This document shows positions 57,623-64,000 of a stretch of 64,000 nucleotides of DNA, piece after piece. The DNA is taken from positions 8,534,001 to 8,598,000 of the forward strand of contig NC_083522.1 in assembly GCF_032362555.1 (NCBI RefSeq), written 5' to 3'. The DNA comes from Amyelois transitella (Eukaryota > Arthropoda > Insecta > Lepidoptera > Pyralidae). Positions within the stretch are counted from its first letter, which is position 1; the number at the start of each line of letters is the position of its first letter. A program made the translations under genes and the position numbers. Below the pieces are notes generated by a model, which saw only the letters and a list, made by a program, of their open reading frames with translations, was not told the DNA's origin and did not search any database.

Positions 57623-60007
57623 TTAATACTTGTAGCCAGCGTTTGAACTGAAACTATTTTGATGACCTGATGACCCGAAGTTTTGGTTGGATGATGAGGA
57701 GATGCCACTGCCAGGTCTGTTTCCTCCACCATGAGCATCAGGTCGGTAATTACCTAGAGAAATCAGAATAAAAAGTGTCAGTCAAGATTGCGACTTTTTA
57801 AAATTCCGTTTACCAGAATAGTTCAATCCTACTAATATGCGACAGTTTCTATGCAGTATGGATGTTTGTTACTCTTTCACGTAAAAACTACTGAACCGAT
57901 TACGATGAAATTTGGTATGTAGGGAGCTGAAGACCCAGAATAACATATAGGCTACTTTTTATCCCAGAGTTCCCGGGGGATTGAAAGGGTTTCCATGCGG
58001 ACGAAGTCGCGGGCGGTCTCTAATCCGTATATATATGTAATATACATACATATAATCATGTCTGTATTCCTTGCAGGGTACACAGAGCCTGTATGGATTA
58101 ATGACAGAAGTGAGATTCAAATAGTGACAGGTTGCCAGCCCATCGCCTAAAACAGGAATCTCAAGATGAAAAAAACATACCATCATCAAAAATACCAGCG
58201 GCCTCATCCTTCTCATTCTGCTGAAGACCAGCCAGGATTTCTGGTGGTATCGGTGGGGCTACAGGCAGATGGGCACCCTGGGGTTGGAAACCACCTTCTC
58301 CAGCAGTGAAGGTGACAGTGTACGTATTACCATCGTCGCCCTGGTATGAGAAACCGCCTTGAGTTTGAGCCGCGTTACCAGCCTCCTCGGCTCGGATTCC
58401 GTTGGACGTTTCGTAACTGTAATGGAATCCTGAAAAAGAAATTAAGAGGTTTTTATTGTTGGTTGAGGTGCCGTGTGGTTGCCGGCACCAATACAAAAGA
58501 ATAGGACCACTCCATCTCTTTCCCATGGATGTCGTAAAAGGCGACTAAGGGATAGGCTTACAAACTTGGGATTCTATTTTAGGCGATGGGCTAGCTACCT
58601 GTCACTATTTGAATCTCAATCCTATCTTAAAGCTAAATAGCTGAACGTGGCATATCAGTCTTTTCAAGACTGTTGGCTCTGTCTACTTCGCAGGGATATA
58701 GACGTGATTATAATTATGTATGTATGTAAGAAGGGAGAGTATATTATCCAGCATCAGGACATGATATCAAACCAATGCTTTTACGGTAAGGGAAAACATA
58801 GTGAGAAATAAAACCTGCACATTTGGACAACTGGATTCGTAACCATGATTCAAGCAAGGCTGGTTCCCCTATTATCAGGGTCATTGTCACGGAGGTCAAA
58901 AAAGAGTCCATCCCTTAAAAGTAAGTACACAAAAGGAATAAGAGATCATAATTTTTTTGCTATTACTGTTTTCTACTTCAGTACTTGCATTCTCCTTCTT
59001 CCGTACTTATGCATATACATACCTATCATATGTTTTTAGTTACGGGGTAGACACAGGCAATAATTATAAGACTCAAAGAGCACGTTTAGCCGCAAAACCT
59101 AGTAATCATACATACATACATACATATGGTCACGTCTATATCCCTTGCGGGGTAGACAGAGCCAACAGTCTTGAAAAGACAGAATGGCCACGTTTAGCTA
59201 TTTGGCTTAATGAAAGAATAGAGATTCAAATAATGACATGTTGCTAACCCATCGCCTAAAAAAGAATACCAGGTTTGAAAGCATATCCCTTAGTCGCCTT
59301 TTACAACATCCATGGGAAAGAGACGGAGTGGTCCTATTCTTTTTTGTATTGGTGCCGGGAACCACACGGCACACCTAGTAATCACTGTGAGAAAACTAAC
59401 CATTTTCATTAATCTCTTGTTCCTGTTTTATAATCTGTGCGTTCTTCTCCTGTTCTTGCTGGGGTCGTCTGTTTCCCGTTCCACCTGAACTGAACTGATT
59501 CTGGGATCCCTGGAAACTGGAGCTTTGACCCTGGAATGACCCCTGTTGGTAACCCTGGTTTGGTGGGAGATAACTGTTTGGGAGCTGAGCGGCTGAGCTT
59601 AGCGCTATTATGGATGTAAAAATTACCTGAAATTAAAGGATTTGAGGTTATAGTTGGATGGGTTTATGCATATATAAACTTTGAAATTCATGACTTTCCT
59701 GATAACGATGATATCTTTTTCTGATGATATCTGTTCCTGTTTTATAAAATTGTCTTGTATTTTGAATATATACTAGTATGTTTAACGATGATAAGAATTT
59801 TAAATGTGCATATGAAGTACGTACTTTCTGATTTTACCCCCAAAATCTTTGATAACCAGCAAATTCCCTTCAACATTAAACCATATTAGCAATTAAAATC
59901 AATTATATTTGCCAGTATATTTAATTAAAACTAGTTTCCTAGTGATATTTTCAAAATAATATTTTTTATTAAAATAAATGAAAAATTTAAAGGCTTACCA
60001 AATTCAT
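57623..60007 (-). CDS. Gene D: RR-1 cuticular protein, 204 aa, four exons
   Basis: On the - strand, exons are 60007-59999, 59626-59401, 58429-58181 and 57753-57623 (615 nt, stop TAA). Start ATGAATTTG|GTAAG is 81 bases after a TATA box. Residues 1-17 form the signal peptide (ends SSAAQ). Residues 18-60 are rich in Gln, Ser and Gly with SFQGQSS-type repeats; a charged stretch [14 protein letters not shown] follows. The RR-1 domain spans about 80-138: [55 protein letters not shown] spans intron 3, and the Ser/Asn/Gly-rich tail ends GYKY. Intron 2 falls ten residues before the ETSN motif, so earlier than in A and B. Intron 2 contains two opposite SA copies. Likely a flexible-cuticle chitin-binding protein. 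Confidence 0.93.
57826..58021 (+). mobile_element. HEL3 in gene D intron 3
   Basis: TCCTACTAATATGCGACAG to GCGGACGAAGTCGCGGGCGG, reverse of the 41467 copy. Confidence 0.7.
58042..58162 (-). mobile_element. SA fragment in gene D intron 3
   Basis: ATACATACATATAATCATG to AACAGGAATCTCAAG; ends 18 bases before exon 3. Confidence 0.75.
58468..58729 (+). mobile_element. SA copy in gene D intron 2
   Basis: GTGCCGTGTGGTTGCCGGC to TATGTATGTATG; 38 bases before exon 3 on the gene strand. Confidence 0.9.
58735..58900 (+). mobile_element. CS SINE piece in gene D intron 2
   Basis: CCAATGCTTTTACGGTAAGG, AAACCTGCACATTTGG. Confidence 0.65.
59107..59373 (-). mobile_element. SA copy in gene D intron 2
   Basis: CATACATACATACATATGGT to CCACACGGCAC; 27 bases from exon 2, opposite to the 58468 copy. 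Confidence 0.9.
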
Positions 60008-60080
60008 TTTGTTTTTTTTTTATACTACCACTCTTTCCGACGAAGATCACCCAATGTGAGTTTTCAAAAAAGGCCACTCA

Positions 60081-60088
60081 TTTTTATA
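60081..60088 (-). promoter_or_regulatory. TATA box of gene D
   Basis: Reverse strand reads GTATAAAAATGA, close to the A and B cores, 81 bases before the ATG. Confidence 0.7.
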
Positions 60089-60099
60089 CTTATCCGAAA

Positions 60100-60825
60100 T
60101 AATATTAAAAGAATCTTTATTGTTTGGCATCCCATAATTGAGAGCCTTGGTGCTTAATTGTCGAAAACCAATACTTTCTAGACTTGGTGACAATTCGTTT
60201 CAATGTTGAGAATTATAGTCCAGGAAAGGAGGATTTTTTTTTCTATACATTTTTTATTTTGTTTTGTTAGTTCACTAGTTTTTATACTCATGTAAACTAA
60301 ACATATGCGTAAAGTTAAATATGTACAGTATATATTTTTATGCAGACATATAGAAAAATAATATAGACGATCTTCGCAAACAGCATTAGATATCATTGAA
60401 GCAGAAATTATAAATACAACATTGAAATATCTTCAATTGACTAAATCATTAACAATAATATCTTGAGTAATAAATTTTTTAACGTAATAATAATTTTTTT
60501 TATTTGCCAATTATGAATATGCTTTACATAAAAAAAAGTTTCACAGAGTTAATGAATTAATGTTGAAAAAAAAAAATTAAACCTAACTGGCTCCTAGACT
60601 AAAACAATAAAATTTTAAACAGTTAATACTGAGGCCAATTACACTTGCCCGAACAAAAAAACGTAAGAATGTGCATCTTAACGATTATTACAAATTCATT
60701 CGATAAATCACTTTGATTATTCATTTATCAATTCAATGATGTCGCATGATATCAATGACTTGACTGACTGACAACTGACTTACTCCTGGTTTTTTTCAAT
60801 GATGAATGTTAGGATCTACCTAAGA
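60100..60825. other. Upstream region of gene D, no repeats seen
   Basis: AT-rich, free of the repeat families that crowd the rest of the window; a plausible control region. Confidence 0.4.
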
Positions 60826-60829
60826 CTAA

Positions 60830-61005
60830 GCATTGTGATCAATATCCAGGGAGGGGATAATAGGTTGCGAAGGTCATATGGGAGTCGTTTCGTGTAAAAA
60901 TCTGATTCTGCCAATCTAGGATCCATGGTCAAAGGTATACCCTAGGGTCCTCTCCAGAGTGGTGAGGATGCAACCGGGACTAAAGCCAGGAGGAAGAAGA
61001 CAGGT
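60830..61005 (+). mobile_element. CS SINE, 3' half
   Basis: GTTGCGAAGGTCATATGGGA to AAAGCCAGGAGGAAG. Confidence 0.8.
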
Positions 61006-61369
61006 ACCTTAAATAGTCTTAAAATATAAACTCTTACTAAAAACATAATATAGGACTCCAGGGTCAACCAAAGATTCAAACCCAGAACAAGCTACCTTAA
61101 CATAATCACTAATTCATACTACCCATTCGTTGTAGGTAGGTATAGTTGATAAATTATTTTTATTAATAAGATTTATTTAATTAACATCAAACAAAATGAT
61201 TTACCAATCAACGTCATTTTTTTTATCGACTTAAAATCTCAATTTTAACATAATTACGTTGAAAATTTAATGCATATTCCGTGACTACACATATACAAGT
61301 AGTATATTAATGAATTTATGAACGCACGTATGCATCCGGGCTAGAAAAATAACAATTAAAACGAAGAAG

Positions 61370-61915
61370 GCTTACAAACTTGGATTTATTTAGACTTGGA
61401 TTCTTTTTTTACGCGATAGACTAGCAACCTGTCACTATTTGAATCTCAATTCTATCATTAAACCAAATAGCTGAACGTGGCCATTCATTCTTTTCAAGAC
61501 TGTTGCCTCTGTCTACCCCACAAGGAATATAGACGTGACTATAATATCGCAAAAGGCGACTAAGGGATAGGCTTACAAACTTGGGATTCATTTTTAGGCG
61601 ATGGGCTAGCAACCTGCCACTATTTGAATCTCAATTCTATCATTAAACTAAACAGCTGAACGTGGCCATTCATTATTTTCAAGACTGTTGCCTCTGTCTA
61701 CCCCACAAGGGATATAGACGTGACTATAATATCGCAAAAGGCGACTAAGGGATAGGCTTACAAACTTGGGATTCATTTTTAGGCGATAGGCTAGCAACCT
61801 GCCACTATTTGAATCTCAATTCTATCATAAAGTCAAAAAGCTGAACGTGGCCATTCAGTCTTTTCAAAACTTTTGGCTCTGTCTCCCCCGAAAGGGATAT
61901 AGACGTGACCATTAT
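61370..61915 (+). repeat. SA-derived tandem array, 185-base unit, about three units
   Basis: ATAATATCGCAAAAGGCG occurs at 61541 and 61726; units share GTTGCCTCTGTCTACCCCAC, absent from other SA copies, so they arose by local duplication rather than separate insertions. Confidence 0.9.
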
Positions 61916-62129
61916 GTAAGTATGTAAAACGAAGATGAACTTGTGGTCGAACTTGACCAAGCTTCACAGCTCACTTCAAGTTCAAGGTTATAGTGAACGG
62001 TGTTATGAGCGCTTTGAACGACTGAGCTTTCGTTATAGTCACGATAAAGGTTATAGAAAAAGGTACCGTGTGGTTCCCGGCAGAACAGGACCTCTTTATC
62101 ACATTGCCTTCAAGATTTACCATAATCGA

Positions 62130-62510
62130 ATATGAGATATGTTCCGCTACAAAGGTTGCCGAGGTCAGTCGGGAGTTGCTTCGTGTGAAAACTTACTCAA
62201 TCTCGGATTATTTAAAAAGGCAACTGTTCAAAACCGTGAGGATGTAACCAGGTTATCATAATATTTATGATACTTATTCATTCATATAATTACGTCTATA
62301 TCCCTTGCGGGGTAGACAGAGCCAGCAGTTTTAAAAGCTGACAGGCCACGTTCAGCTCAGTAGGCTTAATGATAGAATGAAGATTCAAAAAGTGAACGGT
62401 TGCTAGCCCATCGCCTAAAAGATGAATTCCAAGTTTAAAAGCCCTAAGTCGCATTTTACGACATCCACGGGAAAGAGATGGAGTGGTCCTATTCTTTTTT
62501 TTTGTATTTT
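62130..62510. mobile_element. CS tail (+) then SA copy (-)
   Basis: CS: AAAGGTTGCCGAGGTCAGTC at 62150. SA: 62286-62510, ending in a T/A-rich run in place of the head. Confidence 0.75.
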
Positions 62511-62514
62511 TACA

Positions 62515-63055
62515 CAAACAAGACAAACGCTGTAAGTGTAATAATGACATATTATCAAGATAAAATCAAGACCTTGACCAATCATAAAATCATGTTTTTA
62601 GTCATCAGGTATATATAAAAATCAACTTCAACCAGGCTTTATTACAAAAAATGAAACCAATATTTTATTGCCAGATGTATCTACACAAAATGTAAGAAAA
62701 AAGATTCCAAAAAATTAGGTGTAGCAAATGTTTAATTGCCAACCACGACTATAGTTTAATTACTGGTTCGATGTGAAGTATGGCTAATCCTGTCAGAGGT
62801 GTTAAATGATCGTTTTTTACATAAATATTTGGCGTTGTAAAATGGTCGTTTTTTTTTTTATATAGAATTTGTCCAAGTAGTGTTTGAATCCTGGTCTTGA
62901 GTTAATCTTTTCTTCATTAAAGCAAATTTGAGGTTACACTTTAAGTTATTCTCTTCAACTTATTGATGTTACATGCCCTAAAAAGGGGGGACTGACACTA
63001 AATACTTTGCTTAAAGAAATTTCTTAGGAAATAAGTAGCGCCGTTAAACTCAATT
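62515..63055. other. Gene-free spacer
   Basis: No recognised gene or repeat. Confidence 0.5.
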
Positions 63056-63058
63056 TCT

Positions 63059-63170
63059 TACATACATACATATAATCACGTCTATATCCCTTGCGGGGTA
63101 GACAGAGCCTATAGTCTTGTAAAGACTGGGCCACGTTCAGCTATTTGGCTTTAAGATAGGATTGAGAATT
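63059..63170 (-). mobile_element. SA tail fragment
   Basis: ACATACATACATATAATCAC to TTTGGCTTTAAGATAGGATT. Confidence 0.78.
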
Positions 63171-63300
63171 AAATTACTAAATTTCTTCTAAGTGTTAAGT
63201 TCTAGTTGTATTTTTTTCTTGATGTACATAAATAAATAAATAACCCTCATATTATCAAGTTTTGATGCAGTAGTATGTATGCCTCATATAATCAAGTTTG

Positions 63301-63568
63301 ATGTGTGGTTCCCGGCACCAATACAAAAAAGAATAGGACCGCCCCATCTCTTTCCCATGGTTGTCGTAAATAGGCGACTAAGGGATGGGCTTACAAACTT
63401 GGGATTCATTTTTAGGCGACGGGCTAGCAACCTGTCACTATTTGAATCTCAATTCTATCGTTAAGCCCAATAGCTGAACGTGGCCATTTAGTCTTTTCAC
63501 GACTGTTGGCTCTGTCTACCCCGCAAGGGATATAGACGTGACCATTCTCGTATGTATGTATGTATGTT
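63301..63568 (+). mobile_element. SA copy, nearly full length
   Basis: ATGTGTGGTTCCCGGCACC to TATGTATGTATGTATG; lies in the 3' flank of gene E. Confidence 0.9.
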
Positions 63569-63854
63569 TGATGCAGTAGCTGTTAGAGCAGTATAAAAAG
63601 TTATTTCTTACACTTGTTCCTCCTGGTTTTTAGTCATTTTTGCATCCTTTTCACTCTGAAGACGAGCCTGAAGTCTTATGCCATTGACCATGGATCCTGG
63701 ATTGGATGGATTTTTCACATACATTTGGTGCATTTATACCTCCGACATAACATCGTCGGAGCCGGTACAAGTCGTTCCTGACGTAAATAAAAAGCAATCT
63801 TTATCATATTACATATATTTACGAGAACACATATACATCACAATTAGCTATGAC

Positions 63855-64000
63855 CTAATACTGGTATCCTGTCTTCTCATCGAAGGCTTGCTGTGGGATA
63901 TTGTCGAAGTTTGAAGCTTTAGGCGCCAGGTACTGACGGCTGGCGGCGCTGGCTGCCCCAAACTGGTTTTGACCCTGGCTTTGACCCTGACCTTGGGGCT
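63855..64000 (-). CDS. Gene E: C-terminal end of another RR-1-type cuticular protein (partial)
   Basis: The reverse strand is open from the right edge to TAG at 63857-63855, giving 47 residues: a PQGQGQSQGQNQF stretch, then ASRQYLAP, then a tail ending TGYQY. RQYLAP also occurs near the C-terminus of gene A, and the G-Y-x-Y end matches A and D. The RR-1 domain and upstream exons would lie beyond the window. Identification rests on tail similarity and position next to gene D on the same strand, so the family is inferred, not shown. Confidence 0.7.
   Translation of the reverse strand, partial: PQGQGQSQGQNQFGAASAASRQYLAPKASNFDNIPQQAFDEKTGYQY

Noticed and set aside
63605-63690. Possible RR-1 exon on the - strand (frame containing NGIRLQARLQSEKD)
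   Set aside because: It lacks the YETENG and GDDG motifs, lies downstream of gene E's stop and leads into a CS scrap (CCATGGATCCTGGATTGG).
1-64000. CRISPR array, operon or bacterial origin
   Set aside because: No regularly spaced direct repeats with unique spacers; the genes are intron-split and eukaryotic.

Overview
The window looks like insect nuclear DNA, most probably from a moth or butterfly. It is AT-rich and intron-rich, has no operons, and is packed with short interspersed elements. The Helitron-like elements with TATACTAATATTATAAA and GCGGGCACAGCTAGT ends and the compact TATA-driven cuticle genes fit Lepidoptera. Species was not determined.

The genes form a cluster of RR-1 (Rebers-Riddiford type 1) cuticular protein genes in the right half. 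Three complete genes lie on the + strand: A at 28189-32266 (184 aa), B at 34905-37927 (540 aa) and C at 44498-54536 (172 aa). One complete gene, D at 57623-60007 (204 aa), lies on the - strand. A fifth, E, is also on - and only its C-terminal end, 63855-64000, is inside the window. All exon joins below were worked out by eye from splice sites and reading frame, and all four complete genes give uninterrupted frames. Each starts with a three-codon exon (Met-x-Leu, ending TTG|GT), has a TATA box 61-81 bases before the ATG, encodes a signal peptide, and carries an extended RR-1 chitin-binding domain followed by a conserved (I/V)(F/V)DDG block split by a phase-1 intron. The position of intron 2 differs between paralogues. 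All products should be secreted by epidermal cells into the chitin matrix of soft cuticle.

The most striking gene is B. Its RR-1 domain is followed by 33 consecutive hexapeptides of the form G-N-(Y/V)-Q-Q-x, without a single insertion or deletion, and preceded by a Gln/Pro-rich arm containing perfect 21-base tandem repeats. I know of no named cuticular family with this layout.

The left 28 kb has no convincing gene. It and the introns hold several repeat families, named here for convenience. SA is a roughly 255-base SINE-like element (head TGCCGTGTGGTTCCCGGCAC, tail TATG repeats) with more than 50 full or partial copies. L is a LINE 3' end whose tail resembles that of SA. TS and CS are two tRNA-headed SINEs. 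LT2 and LT3 are two other LINE-type 3' ends. HEL1, HEL2 and HEL3 are Helitron-like non-autonomous elements. There is one 1.3-kb pogo/Tigger-like DNA transposon relic in intron 1 of gene C. Strand for SA is + when TGCCGTGTGG is at the left. Several near-perfect snap-back hairpins with four- or five-base loops, nested insertions with readable target-site duplications, and SA-to-L chimeras record how this DNA was rearranged.
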